This document shows positions 1 through 8,691 of a stretch of DNA of 64,000 bases, one piece after another (position 1 is the stretch's first letter; each line of letters starts with the position of its first letter). This DNA is from TMP-86 sp046347195 (GTDB lineage Bacteria; Pseudomonadota; Gammaproteobacteria; Steroidobacterales; Steroidobacteraceae): positions 186,001 through 250,000 of the forward strand of contig JAXMGQ010000002.1 of assembly GCA_046347195.1 (NCBI GenBank), read 5' to 3'. The notes below the pieces were generated by a model. It ran no database searches. It was not told the DNA's origin and was given only the letters and a program-made list of their open reading frames with translations. The position numbers and the translations under genes were made by a program.

Positions 1-1169
1 CGTGGTTCGAGGCCATTCCGGAGCTGCTGCGAACCGCGGGCATCGGCAATCGCATCAGCCGGCTCGACCTGCCGATGCGCCGCGAACTGCTGAGCCTGTT
101 CGTGAAGTCGGCGGGCGATTATCTCGACGGCTGGTTCGAGAGCGCGCCCATCAAGGCGGCCTACGGCTTCGATGGCATCGTCGGCAACTACGCCAGTCCC
201 TATGCGGCCGGTTCCGCCTACGTGCTGATGCATCACGTGTTTGGCGAGGTGAATGGCAAGAAGGGCGCCTGGGGCCACGCGGTTGGCGGCATGGGGGCGA
301 TCACGCAGGCGATGGCCAAGTGCGCCACGGCGCGCGGCGTGCGCATCGAGCTGTCCTCGCCGGTGCGCGAGGTGCTGGTGGAGTCCGGCCGCGCCACCGG
401 GGTGATCACCGAGGCCGGCCAGCGCATCCGCGCGCGCTGCGTCGTGTCCAACACGCATCCGAAGATCCTCTACGAGAAGCTCATCGACCCTGCCCTGCTC
501 GAGCCTTCCTTCCGCGAGCAGATCGGTCGCTGGCGCAGCGGCTCGGGCACCTTCCGAATGAACGTGGCGCTGTCGGAGCTGCCCGAATTCACGGTGCTGC
601 CGGGCCGGGGGGCCGCCGAGCACCACGGCGCCGGCATCATCATGGCGCCGAGCCTTGCGTACATGGACCAGGCGTATCTCGATGCGCGTGCGCACGGCTG
701 GTCACGCCGGCCCATCGTGGAGATGCTGATCCCCTCCACCGTGGACGATGGCCTCGCGCCCCGGGGCCAGCACGTCGCCAGCCTGTTCTGCCAGCAGGTC
801 GCGCCAGTTCTGCCCAACGGCATGTCCTGGGACGATCAGCGCGAGAAGGTCGCGGACCTCATGATCGACCTGGTCAACGAGCATGCGCCGAACTTCAAGG
901 CGTCGGTACTCGGACGGCAGAGCTTAAGCCCGCTGGACCTGGAGCGCGAGTTCGGGCTCATCGGAGGCGATATCTGCCACGGCGCCTTGAGCCTCGACCA
1001 GCTCTTCTCGGCGCGGCCCATGCTCGGGCACGCCGACTATCGCGGCCCACTGAAAGGACTGTACATGTGCGGCGCCGGCACGCACCCCGGCGGCGGGGTG
1101 AGCGGCGCACCGGGGCACAACGCCGCGCGGGAAATCATCAAGGATTTTCGGCGACGGCGGTTGGGCTGA
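1..1169 (+). CDS. Phytoene-desaturase-like NAD(P)/FAD oxidoreductase, C-terminal part
   Basis: The open frame enters from the left edge (first full codon at 3) and ends with TGA at 1167-1169, so the N-terminal FAD-binding Rossmann motif lies outside. About 388 residues are present. The C-terminal motif GLYMCGAGTHPGGGVSGAPG is the flavin-binding end typical of the phytoene dehydrogenase/desaturase-like amine oxidase superfamily (COG1233). The middle has the substrate-cap region of such enzymes. The family includes carotenoid desaturases and many uncharacterised lipid or isoprenoid oxidoreductases. No carotenoid genes are next to it, so the substrate cannot be named. The next gene starts 5 bases downstream. 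Confidence 0.85.
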   Translation, partial: WFEAIPELLRTAGIGNRISRLDLPMRRELLSLFVKSAGDYLDGWFESAPIKAAYGFDGIVGNYASPYAAGSAYVLMHHVFGEVNGKKGAWGHAVGGMGAITQAMAKCATARGVRIELSSPVREVLVESGRATGVITEAGQRIRARCVVSNTHPKILYEKLIDPALLEPSFREQIGRWRSGSGTFRMNVALSELPEFTVLPGRGAAEHHGAGIIMAPSLAYMDQAYLDARAHGWSRRPIVEMLIPSTVDDGLAPRGQHVASLFCQQVAPVLPNGMSWDDQREKVADLMIDLVNEHAPNFKASVLGRQSLSPLDLEREFGLIGGDICHGALSLDQLFSARPMLGHADYRGPLKGLYMCGAGTHPGGGVSGAPGHNAAREIIKDFRRRRLG

Positions 1170-1174
1170 GCGTC

Positions 1175-3004
1175 ATGCCGATCGAATCGCCGACGATAGT
1201 CGACTCTCTAAGCGACGAGGCGCTGACACTGCGCAGCAGCCCCAAGATATTTGCACGAGGCCGCACCTACGCCGCCTCCGGCGCCGTCCAGGTCGCAAGC
1301 GAAATAACGAAGCCCAATCCCACCATCGAGGCGACCGTCGCCGGGACCCAGAACTACACCACCAAGGTGTGGATCGACGACGATGAGCTGGAAGGTTGGT
1401 GCGACTGTCCCAACGCTCAGGACGGCTGGTTCTGCAAGCACCAGGTGGCCGTCGCGCTCGTCTGGCGACAGCGGATATCGGGCGAAAGCCTCACGGTGGA
1501 TGAAGATGCCCGCAAGAAAGTGCAGGCCAGCGCCAAGCGCGCACAGACTCTCAGGGACCGGGAAGAAGCGCTGCAGGTGTTTCTGCGCTCGCAACCGGCT
1601 CCGGTGCTTGCCGAGAAACTCCTCAGCCTTGCGCATGACTATCGGGAGATCGAACGCGAGCTGCTGCAGTGGCAGAAGATGCACCAGGCGGAGCCTGCGG
1701 ATCTGAAGTCCCTGGTCAGCGGGATGCTCACTCCTGGCCGGCAGTTCCTGGACCTGCGGGAGGTTCATGCGTACGTGCATCGAGCCGCCGCGGTGCTCGA
1801 CGTGCTGCAACGGGAGCGCGAGCGCGATGCGGCATCGGCCGTGAACCTGGGACGCCATGCGCTGCGACGCGGCTGGGCTGCTCTCACGCAGGCGGATGAC
1901 TCGAATGGTGAGATGGGCAATCTGGTTGGCGCGATTGCGCGTGAATGGGTCGCTGCCATCGAAGCCGCCGGAGACCAACCCGCTGCCTTCGGCGAGAAAT
2001 TCCTGCGCCTGCAACTGGAAGACCCTTTCGGCTGCTTCGAGCCACTTGCCATGGAGAAGGCGATGGGACCGGCGGCACTGAACCGGTACCGAAGCGCCCT
2101 GGATGCGGAATGGCGTCAGACCAAGGATGCCTACCTCGCCAAGCAGGCCGAACAGGGACCTCGACGTATTCGAGGCGAATGGTCCGGCAGAGATGAAACC
2201 GCATCGCGGCTATTCAGTCTCGAACACCTGCTGCTCGTGCAACTCGACCAGATGGGCGACATCGACGGCACACTGTCGGTCTTGCGTTCCGACCTGTCGG
2301 AGCCCCACCGGTTTACCGCCGTCACTCACTTCCTCGAACGGCATCAGCGCTTTCGGGAAGCGTTCGCGAACGCCGAACGTGCCTGCAAGGTCTTTCCGGA
2401 TGACTGGCGACTACAGGAAGATCTGCTGCGCTGCTATGAGCGCGACGGTTGGACGGCGGAAGCGTACACGCTGCGTCGCAGGCAATTCAAAGAGAATCCC
2501 GGCGTGGAAACCTTCCAGGCGGCGCTGCGGGCCGGAGCCGAAGACGGGATCGACGCTGGAACGCTGCGGCAGGAATTGCTGGCGGAGATCGAAACACGCG
2601 AGACCGAAGACCTGCGGAAAATTCGCAGACCCATGATGCGGCCATCGAGCCAGGCAGCATCAGGCCAGCGAAATGTATCGCTGCGTGCGCAGATCCTGTG
2701 TTCGGAGAAACGTTGGGACGAAGCGCATAGCCTCATACAACCTCCGGCGGTCTGCCATCCGGACATTCTTCGTCTCATTGCGCTGAACCTGGATGAAAAG
2801 CGCAAAGAGGATTCGGTGAAGTTGCTGCTGCGAGTCTTCACCCACTCGATGCAGACCGCGAGCACCCCGTACAGGGAGGAATTGCGGTTGGTGAAGGAGA
2901 TCGCCGCGCGGCTGGACGCGACACGGCGGACGAGCTGGTTGCAGAAGCTGAAAATCGAGTTCAAAGCGAAGCGAAACTTCATCCGGGATCTGCCGGCCGG
3001 CTGA
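1175..3004 (+). CDS. SWIM zinc-finger domain protein
   Basis: 609 residues from the ATG at 1175; the same frame stays open upstream but only as a shadow of the preceding gene. A SWIM zinc finger is visible near the N-terminus as C76-x-C78 ... C87-K-H89 (CDCPNAQDGWFCKH). The remainder is a long, Leu/Ala/Arg-rich helical region that reads like TPR-type or solenoid repeats, usual for bacterial SWIM proteins of this size. SWIM domains bind DNA or protein; the bacterial family is poorly characterised, and some members sit beside SNF2 helicases, which is not the case here. It directly follows the oxidoreductase, possibly in the same transcript. Confidence 0.8.
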   Translation: MPIESPTIVDSLSDEALTLRSSPKIFARGRTYAASGAVQVASEITKPNPTIEATVAGTQNYTTKVWIDDDELEGWCDCPNAQDGWFCKHQVAVALVWRQRISGESLTVDEDARKKVQASAKRAQTLRDREEALQVFLRSQPAPVLAEKLLSLAHDYREIERELLQWQKMHQAEPADLKSLVSGMLTPGRQFLDLREVHAYVHRAAAVLDVLQRERERDAASAVNLGRHALRRGWAALTQADDSNGEMGNLVGAIAREWVAAIEAAGDQPAAFGEKFLRLQLEDPFGCFEPLAMEKAMGPAALNRYRSALDAEWRQTKDAYLAKQAEQGPRRIRGEWSGRDETASRLFSLEHLLLVQLDQMGDIDGTLSVLRSDLSEPHRFTAVTHFLERHQRFREAFANAERACKVFPDDWRLQEDLLRCYERDGWTAEAYTLRRRQFKENPGVETFQAALRAGAEDGIDAGTLRQELLAEIETRETEDLRKIRRPMMRPSSQAASGQRNVSLRAQILCSEKRWDEAHSLIQPPAVCHPDILRLIALNLDEKRKEDSVKLLLRVFTHSMQTASTPYREELRLVKEIAARLDATRRTSWLQKLKIEFKAKRNFIRDLPAG

Positions 3005-3130
3005 TCCGATGTGCGGGGTTCGGTATGAACATGCGCTTCGCGACCTCGCATCCACGCTGCGGCTGTTCGCACGTTTCCGCGGGAACGCCTGGTGAGATTG
3101 ACGCCCCAATTATCGAAATTCCCTCTGCAA

Positions 3131-3152
3131 CCCATAAATATTGTAATATGGG
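3131..3152 (+). promoter_or_regulatory. Candidate operator/promoter of the vapBC pair
   Basis: An AT-rich palindrome with outer arms CCCATA and TATGGG lies 3 bases before the antitoxin ATG. It contains -10-like hexamers (TAATAT at 3144-3149). It is conspicuously AT-rich in a GC-rich genome. Autorepression by the antitoxin-toxin complex at such a site is normal for VapBC systems; here it is inferred from position and symmetry only. Confidence 0.45.
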
Positions 3153-3155
3153 TCC

Positions 3156-3413
3156 ATGAAAACGACCGTCGAGATTCCGGATCTGTTGTTTCGCAAGGCA
3201 AAGTCGCAGGCTGCCGCACGCGGCCAGACCCTCAAGCAGTTTCTGGAAGAGGCACTGCGAGAGAAGCTGCAAAGGAAGGAAACGCTTGCGCCGTCAGGAC
3301 CCGCCTGGATGCGCGGATTTGGAAAGCTTCGTCGATTGCATGCGCAAACCGTCCTGGTCGAAAGGCGCATCGAAGATGCGTTTGAAGACATCGAAGACGA
3401 GGATCGCATGTGA
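3156..3413 (+). CDS. vapB: VapB-type antitoxin (ribbon-helix-helix-like)
   Basis: 85 residues. The N-terminus MKTTVEIPDLLFRKAKSQAA is a beta-strand followed by two helices, as in ribbon-helix-helix antitoxins that pair with PIN toxins. The C-terminal half is charged and probably wraps the toxin. The stop codon overlaps the GTG start of the toxin by four bases (GTGA at 3410-3413), so the two are translationally coupled. The antitoxin presumably binds the palindrome just upstream. The module sits between two related palindromes, at about 3072-3087 and 3832-3853. Confidence 0.8.
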   Translation: MKTTVEIPDLLFRKAKSQAAARGQTLKQFLEEALREKLQRKETLAPSGPAWMRGFGKLRRLHAQTVLVERRIEDAFEDIEDEDRM

Positions 3414-3787
3414 TCCTCGATACAAACGCGCTCTCGGCGTTCGTGGATGGCGATGAATCCGTGCGCACGGTCATTCTCAAGAGTTCCCAGCCCGCGATTC
3501 CCGTCATCGTGATTGGAGAGTTTCGCTACGGTATCGCGCAGTCCAGGCACCAATCCGAATATGAGTCGTGGTTGGACACACACTTGCCGGACTTTCTCAT
3601 ATTGTCGATCACCGAAGAAACCGCAAGTGTCTACTCGGATTTGCGCGTAGAACTCAAACGCCGTGGACGCCCGATTCCAGCGAACGATGCATGGATCGCC
3701 GCCCTTGCCTTGCAGCACCGACTCGCGGTCTTAAGTCGGGACACACATTTCGATAGCGTTCCCGGTCTGATTCGGGAATCCTGGTAA
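3410..3787 (+). CDS. vapC: VapC-type PIN-domain ribonuclease toxin
   Basis: 125 residues starting at GTG 3410. The PIN-domain acidic residues are all in place: D4 (MILDTN), E37 (IGEFRYG), D93 (PANDAWIAA) and D111/D115 (SRDTHFD). This pattern matches Mg-dependent VapC nucleases that cleave tRNA or rRNA. All catalytic positions are intact, so the toxin should be active. The coupled antitoxin lies directly upstream. The RNA target cannot be told from the sequence. Confidence 0.88.
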   Translation: MILDTNALSAFVDGDESVRTVILKSSQPAIPVIVIGEFRYGIAQSRHQSEYESWLDTHLPDFLILSITEETASVYSDLRVELKRRGRPIPANDAWIAALALQHRLAVLSRDTHFDSVPGLIRESW

Positions 3788-3831
3788 GCGAAGTCTCGCC
3801 CCGCCGAGTCCCGACCACTTGTCGGTCATTC

Positions 3832-3853
3832 GGACGTTTCCGCGGAAACGTCC
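3832..3853. repeat. 22-bp perfect palindrome downstream of vapC
   Basis: The half-site GGACGTTTCCG is followed immediately by its exact complement. A closely related imperfect copy (CGTTTCCGCGGGAACG, 3072-3087) lies on the other side of the vapBC module. There is no T-run, so a rho-independent terminator is unlikely. A REP-like dispersed element or a protein-binding or insertion-boundary site are the alternatives. Confidence 0.6.
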
Positions 3854-3870
3854 TCCCCCTGGTGCGTGGA

Positions 3871-4193
3871 TCAAGGACTCAAGGAACCCGCGAAGGCCGC
3901 TGTGGCGATGATGTCGCCCGTCGACAGGCCTTGCGCCACGGTGCGCATCGGCGATGCACCGGGATTGCAGCGCGTGCCGACCTTGAAGGCGAACAGCTGA
4001 CGGGCCAGGTAGGTCGGCGAATGGCCCGCGAGCGGCGGAATGAGCCCGTTGCCGCGCAATCCGGGGCCGTGACAGCTCATGCAGGCAGGCTGCGCGGCGC
4101 CCCGACCCACCGTCGCGAGCCGGCGCCCGCGAGCCACGCGCCCAACGGCACCGACGCAACCACCATGCCCATGGTCCACGCCGGTACGTTCAT
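3871..4193 (-). pseudogene. Cytochrome c class I, probably frameshifted
   Basis: Read from 4193 downward, an ATG overlapping the TfoX stop (ATGA) opens a hydrophobic leader (MVVASVPLGAWLAGAG) that ends at a stop after 38 residues. In the next frame the haem motif CMSCH follows, then GPGLRGNGLIPPLAG, a region resembling cytochrome c4/c553, and the methionine-ligand region SPMRTVAQGLS, ending at 3871. Leader and haem domain therefore lie in different frames, separated by a shift between about 4100 and 4150. Without the leader the protein could not be exported for haem attachment. Either the gene is broken or the assembly has a one-base error here. An alternative start at 4179 in the haem frame gives no signal peptide. 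Confidence 0.6.
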
Positions 4194-4585
4194 CGCGGCC
4201 GCCGTGCTTTCCCGCGACGAGGTGTCGCGCCCTTGGGCGCCGGGGTCATACGGTTCCGCTTCGGCTTCGGGCTCGATTTCACGGGCAAGTCGCGCAGCGC
4301 CGCCGAAATCACCTGCGACACCAGCTCATCCTCGAGCAGCTCATCCTCGGTGAGCATGAACCACGGTTTCGCACCCGGAAACGGCGGGCCCATGCCCACA
4401 CGGCCGCGCAACAGCGCGGCAGTCCCTTGCGTCTCCTTGATGTACACGGTCTGGTCACAGACGAGGCCCACCACCACCTCGTTCGCGTACATCGCGTACT
4501 CGCCGAACATCTTGCGGAACGAAATGCCATCGATCCGGCGCAGGCAGTCCTGCAGCCAGTCGATGTACTCCCGGCCGGTGGCCAA
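4190..4585 (-). CDS. TfoX N-terminal domain protein
   Basis: 131 residues. The sequence FRKMFGEYAMYANEVVVGLV and the following VYIKETQG match the TfoX/Sxy N-terminal domain. The C-terminal Sxy domain is missing, and a basic tail (KPKRNRMTPAPKGATPRRGK) takes its place. Full-length TfoX/Sxy regulates competence; stand-alone N-domain proteins are common and have no agreed function. The start lies 6 bases after the acs stop, so it is probably transcribed with acs. Its stop overlaps the cytochrome start (ATGA). Confidence 0.85.
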   Translation of the reverse strand: MATGREYIDWLQDCLRRIDGISFRKMFGEYAMYANEVVVGLVCDQTVYIKETQGTAALLRGRVGMGPPFPGAKPWFMLTEDELLEDELVSQVISAALRDLPVKSSPKPKRNRMTPAPKGATPRRGKARRPR

Positions 4586-4591
4586 GTGAGC

Positions 4592-6787
4592 CTACCGGCG
4601 CAGTCGGCGCCGGGCGCTGCGGACGGCCTTCTTCTTCTCGGGTGGCCGCCGGCCGGGAATGGCCTTCGCTCCAGCCTTCACACGGGCCTTCATGCGTGCT
4701 TTCACACGAGCCTTCGGGCGTGACTTCGCCTTTGGAATCGCCTTGGCTTTTGGTTTTGCTTTCGCCTTCCCCTTCACCGCGACCGGCTTCGAAGCCGCTT
4801 TCGCCGCAGGCGCCGGCACCCCTCCCTTGTGCACGCGCAACTGGTCGAGGATGGCTGGATTCTCCAGCGTCGAGACATCCTGCGTGATGGCCTCGCCCCG
4901 GGCGAGTGCCCGCAACAGCCGCCGCATGATCTTCCCCGACCGCGTCTTGGGCAGGTTCTCCGTGAACAGCACATCATCCGGTCTCGCGATCGGGGAGAGT
5001 TCCTCCGACACCCAGTGGCGCAACTCGTCCGCCAGCGCCTTCGCGGCCTCCCCTTCCGGCCGCGCGCCCTTGAGCACCACGTAAGCGAACACGGACTCGC
5101 CCTTGATCTCGTGCTGGCGGCCGACGACGGCGGCCTCGGCCACGCGCGCGTGCGCGACCAGCGCCGACTCGATCTCCATCGTGCCCAGCCGGTGTCCGGC
5201 GACGTTCAGCACATCATCGATGCGGCCCATGATCCAGAAGAAACCGTCCGAGTCGCGATGCGCCGAATCCCCGGCCACGTAGAAGCGGCTCTGGAACTTC
5301 TCCCAGTAGGTACGCAGGTAACGCGCGTTGTCGCCCCAGATGGTGCGCAGCATGCCCGGCCAGGGTCGCTTGATGACGAGGTACCCGCCGGCATCGGACC
5401 GGGTCACCGAACGTCCCTCGTCGTCGACGATGTCCGCAAAGATGCCAGGCAGCGGGCGCGTGCAGGAGCCGGGCTTGGTGGCGGTGACGCCGGGCACGGG
5501 CGAGATCATGATGGCGCCGGTCTCGGTCTGCCACCAGGTGTCCACGATGGGGCAGCGGCCCGCGCCGATGACCTTGTGATACCACATCCACGCTTCCGGG
5601 TTGATGGGCTCGCCGACGCTGCCGAGCAGGCGCAGGCGCGTGAGATCGTACTGCTTGGGCACCGCATCGCCGAGCTTCATGAGCGCGCGGATGGCGGTGG
5701 GCGCGGTGTAGAACACGGTGACGCCGTGGTTCTGGCAGATCTTCCAGAAGCGCCCGCCATCGGGCACGGTGGGTGCGCCTTCGTACAACACCAGCGTGGC
5801 ACCGCAGGCCAGCGGCCCGTAGGTCACGTAGGAGTGCCCGGTGACCCAGCCGATGTCGGCCGTGCACCAGAACACATCGTTGTCCTTCAGGTCGAACACC
5901 CAGCGCGAGGTGAGCTTGGTCTGCAGCAGGTAGCCTGCGCTGGCGTGCTGGATGCCCTTGGGCGTGCCCGTGGAACCGGAGGTGTACAGCAGGTACAGCG
6001 GATGCTCCGCATCCACCCATTCGGGTTCGCAGTGGCTCTGCTGGCCCTCGACCAGGTCCTCCCACCACAGGTCGCGCCCGGGGTGCATGTGGCAGGCATG
6101 GCCGGTGCGCTTGTAGACGATGACCTTCTCGATGCTCGGGCAGCCCATGTCCAGGGCCTTGTCGGCCGCCGCCTTCAGTTCGACGGCATGACCGCCGCGC
6201 CAGCCGCCGTCGGCGGTGACCAGGAGCTTCGCGCCGGCGTCGTTGATGCGATCGGCGAGCGAGTGCGCCGAGAAACCGCCGAACACCACCGAATGCACCG
6301 CGCCGATGCGCGCGCAGGCCTGCATGGCGATGACCGCCTCAGGTGTCAGCGGCATGTAGATGACCACGCGGTCACCCTTCTGGATCCCTTGCGCCTTGAG
6401 CACGTTGCCGAAGCGGCAGACCTCGGCGTGCAGCTCGCGGTAGCTGAGGCGCCGGGTATCCCCCGGCTCGCCCTCGAACACGATGGCGGTCTTGTCGCCC
6501 CGCGCGCCGAGGTGCACGTCAAGGCAGTTCACCGAGACATTGAGCTGTCCGTCCGTGAACCAGCGGAAATTGGGCGCATCGGTGTCGTCCAGCTCGCGGG
6601 TGAAGGGCTTGTGCCAGGTGATCTCCTCGCGCGCAAGCTCCGACCAGAAGCCGATGTAGTCGGCCGCGGCGCGCGCATGCAGCAGTTCGAGGTCGGCCGG
6701 TTTGAGGATCGCCTGCCGGGTGAAGGCTGCGGAGGGCGGGAAGGACCGCTCCTCATGCAGCACGGACTGGATGTTCTTCTGGGACAA
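4592..6787 (-). CDS. acs: Acetyl-CoA synthetase with a long Lys/Ala/Arg-rich tail
   Basis: AMP-forming ligase that turns acetate, ATP and CoA into acetyl-CoA. The ATP-binding loop YTSGSTGTPKG, the adenylate motif WWQTETG and the catalytic lysine region KTRSGKIMRR are all present. The last is the usual acetylation target. I prefer the TTG at 6787 (LSQKNIQSV) because GGAGAGG sits just upstream; the frame also allows a start at 6826. About 80 residues beyond the normal end are a low-complexity basic tail rich in KAK and KARVKA units, unlike standard Acs of about 650 residues. TfoX follows after 6 bases. Confidence 0.93.
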   Translation of the reverse strand: MSQKNIQSVLHEERSFPPSAAFTRQAILKPADLELLHARAAADYIGFWSELAREEITWHKPFTRELDDTDAPNFRWFTDGQLNVSVNCLDVHLGARGDKTAIVFEGEPGDTRRLSYRELHAEVCRFGNVLKAQGIQKGDRVVIYMPLTPEAVIAMQACARIGAVHSVVFGGFSAHSLADRINDAGAKLLVTADGGWRGGHAVELKAAADKALDMGCPSIEKVIVYKRTGHACHMHPGRDLWWEDLVEGQQSHCEPEWVDAEHPLYLLYTSGSTGTPKGIQHASAGYLLQTKLTSRWVFDLKDNDVFWCTADIGWVTGHSYVTYGPLACGATLVLYEGAPTVPDGGRFWKICQNHGVTVFYTAPTAIRALMKLGDAVPKQYDLTRLRLLGSVGEPINPEAWMWYHKVIGAGRCPIVDTWWQTETGAIMISPVPGVTATKPGSCTRPLPGIFADIVDDEGRSVTRSDAGGYLVIKRPWPGMLRTIWGDNARYLRTYWEKFQSRFYVAGDSAHRDSDGFFWIMGRIDDVLNVAGHRLGTMEIESALVAHARVAEAAVVGRQHEIKGESVFAYVVLKGARPEGEAAKALADELRHWVSEELSPIARPDDVLFTENLPKTRSGKIMRRLLRALARGEAITQDVSTLENPAILDQLRVHKGGVPAPAAKAASKPVAVKGKAKAKPKAKAIPKAKSRPKARVKARMKARVKAGAKAIPGRRPPEKKKAVRSARRRLRR

Positions 6788-6936
6788 AGTGCCTCTCCCG
6801 CGTGGTGGAGCCGGGGAGTTTATCAACCCCGTCCGCGACCGGCATACTGACGTGAACCATTTGCATGGCTCAAACCCTTTGGGCTATGCGCGCATCCAAT
6901 GGGCTGCACCGACCCTCTTTCTCGCGGGAGCATGGG

Positions 6937-7740
6937 ATGAACCTCAAGATCCTGCCGGCCCTGGTGGCCGGATTCCTGTTGGCCGGGACCACCCCCTGCC
7001 TGGCCTGGCCCGGCAGCGACTGTGCCTTCAAGGCGGAACGCACAGCGGCGGTGGACCTGGCTGGCGCCCGGTCCATTCTCATCCGCATGGGGGCGGGCGA
7101 TCTCAAGGTGCGCGGCCTGACCCATGGCAGCGAGGTCAAGGCCCATGGCAAGGCCTGCGCCCCCAGCCAGGCGCTGCTCGACCAGACCACCCTGAAGGTG
7201 GTCCGGGAGGGGGATGTGGTGCACGTGAGCTCGCAGATCCCGGAAGGCGGCAAGACGCACGGCCTGCTGTTCGGCAACTCCAGTCCCTACATCGACGTGG
7301 ACCTCGACCTGCCGGCCGAGGTGCCGATCGCGCTCGAGGACACCAGCGGGGATCTCGTGGTCACGCACATCGCGGGCGGGTCCATCCACGACAGCTCGGG
7401 GGATCTGGAGGTGGACGATGTGGCGGGCGATCTCGACGTGGTCGACAGCTCGGGGGACATCCGCATCGGCGATGTGCGCGGCAAGCTCACGCTGGAGGAC
7501 AGCTCGGGCGACATGAACCTGCGCAACGTGCATGGCGATGTGCTGGTGAAGGTGGACAGTTCCGGCGACATCCGCATCGTCGATGCCGGCGCGAACGTGA
7601 CCATCGACCGCGACAGCTCCGGCGATGTGGACGTCGACGGCGTGGCGGGGAATTTCACCCTCGGCAGCAAGGGGTCGGGCGATGTGAACGTGCACGGCGT
7701 GCACGGCAAGGTGTCGATCCCCGACTACAAGAAGGACTGA
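6937..7740 (+). CDS. Exported DUF4097-type beta-repeat protein
   Basis: 267 residues from ATG 6937, which has GCGGGAG six bases upstream; an earlier in-frame start at 6865 would bury the signal peptide. The signal peptide MNLKILPALVAGFLLAGTTP is followed by a mature domain of short beta-strands with a recurring (D)SSGD(I/L/V) motif, at least seven copies, as in DUF4097/adhesin-like right-handed beta repeats. The protein is probably periplasmic. The gene is divergent from acs and convergent with the exonuclease gene. The function of the family is unknown. Confidence 0.8.
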   Translation: MNLKILPALVAGFLLAGTTPCLAWPGSDCAFKAERTAAVDLAGARSILIRMGAGDLKVRGLTHGSEVKAHGKACAPSQALLDQTTLKVVREGDVVHVSSQIPEGGKTHGLLFGNSSPYIDVDLDLPAEVPIALEDTSGDLVVTHIAGGSIHDSSGDLEVDDVAGDLDVVDSSGDIRIGDVRGKLTLEDSSGDMNLRNVHGDVLVKVDSSGDIRIVDAGANVTIDRDSSGDVDVDGVAGNFTLGSKGSGDVNVHGVHGKVSIPDYKKD

Positions 7741-7758
7741 GCCGGCGAAGGCGCAGGG

Positions 7759-8691
7759 TCAGGCGGCGGCCGTCCCCGCGTGTGCTGCGGCGATGCGCTC
7801 GGCCTGGGAGCGCAGGAGCCGCCCGAACCCTTGCGCATCGAAGAAGCCCTGCAGCGCGTCGCGATCCGGCACGCGGGGCTTGAGCTCATCGAGACTCGCC
7901 GGCAGCGGGATGTCGCAGACGATGCCGGTGAGGCGCCGCGCGAGATAGGCCGCCTCGCGATGTGCGAGGAGTTTCGCGGCCAGGCCCCGCGCACCCCGCA
8001 GCTTCAGGTGGGCGACCCGGTCCAGCCCCGCGTACAGGTCATCCAGGGTGGCGAATTCGCCAAACAGCTCGCTGGCAGTCTTGGGGCCGATGCCCGGCAC
8101 GCCCGGGATGTTGTCCACGGCATCGCCCGTAAGCGCGAGGAAGTCCGCCATGCGTTCAGGCCGTACGCCGAAGCGGGGGCCGATGTCGTGGTAGTGATAG
8201 CGCGCATCGGCGGCGTAGTCCCAGAATACATCCCCGTCGCGCACCAGCTGCGACAGGTCCTTGTCGCGCGTCACCAGCACGCTGGCAAGGCCCGCGGCCC
8301 GTGCCCGCGTGGCCAGCGTACCGATGATGTCATCGGCCTCGTATTCATCGTGCGCATACTCGGCCAGCCCGAGGTGACGGCAGAACTGCCGGCACAGCGC
8401 GAACTGGCGGCGCAGTTCTTCCGGCGGGGACTCCCGGTTGGCCTTGTAGGCGGGGTAGATGCGGTTGCGGAAGGAGGTCTCGCTGCGCAGCGAGGTGTCG
8501 AAGGCGACGGCGATGCGATCGGGGCGCACGCGCTCCACCAGGTCCGACAGGAAGCGGGCGAATCCGTACAGCGCATGCGTGGCATTGCCCTCGCCGTCGA
8601 CCATGTCGGCCGGCATCGAATACCAGGCGCGGAAGATGAAGAAACTCGCGTCGACCAGGTAGACGGCGTTGGGACGCCCCGGACCGCTCAC
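7759..8691 (-). CDS. 5'-3' exonuclease / flap-endonuclease-like (FEN superfamily)
   Basis: 310 residues from GTG 8691. The N-terminal acidic motif VYLVDAS, the arch-region acidic cluster DEYEADDIIG, VTRDKDLSQLV, and the helix-hairpin-helix segment GDAVDNIPGVPGIGPKTA are those of PolA-type 5'-nuclease domains and Xni. No polymerase domain follows, so this is a stand-alone nuclease likely to act on DNA flaps or RNA primers. The GTG overlaps the stop of the HNH gene (GTGA, 8688-8691), so the two nucleases are translationally coupled. Confidence 0.88.
   Translation of the reverse strand: MSGPGRPNAVYLVDASFFIFRAWYSMPADMVDGEGNATHALYGFARFLSDLVERVRPDRIAVAFDTSLRSETSFRNRIYPAYKANRESPPEELRRQFALCRQFCRHLGLAEYAHDEYEADDIIGTLATRARAAGLASVLVTRDKDLSQLVRDGDVFWDYAADARYHYHDIGPRFGVRPERMADFLALTGDAVDNIPGVPGIGPKTASELFGEFATLDDLYAGLDRVAHLKLRGARGLAAKLLAHREAAYLARRLTGIVCDIPLPASLDELKPRVPDRDALQGFFDAQGFGRLLRSQAERIAAAHAGTAAA

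Noticed and set aside
2..1174. Upstream extension of the SWIM gene frame
   Set aside because: The in-frame stretch before ATG 1175 is Arg/Gly-rich and lies inside the oxidoreductase gene, which has real motifs in another frame.
7387..7700. Repeated SSGD motif in the DUF4097 gene as a DNA repeat or phage-type variable region
   Set aside because: Codons differ between copies and the unit is part of a beta-repeat protein fold; there is no nucleotide-level tandem repeat.
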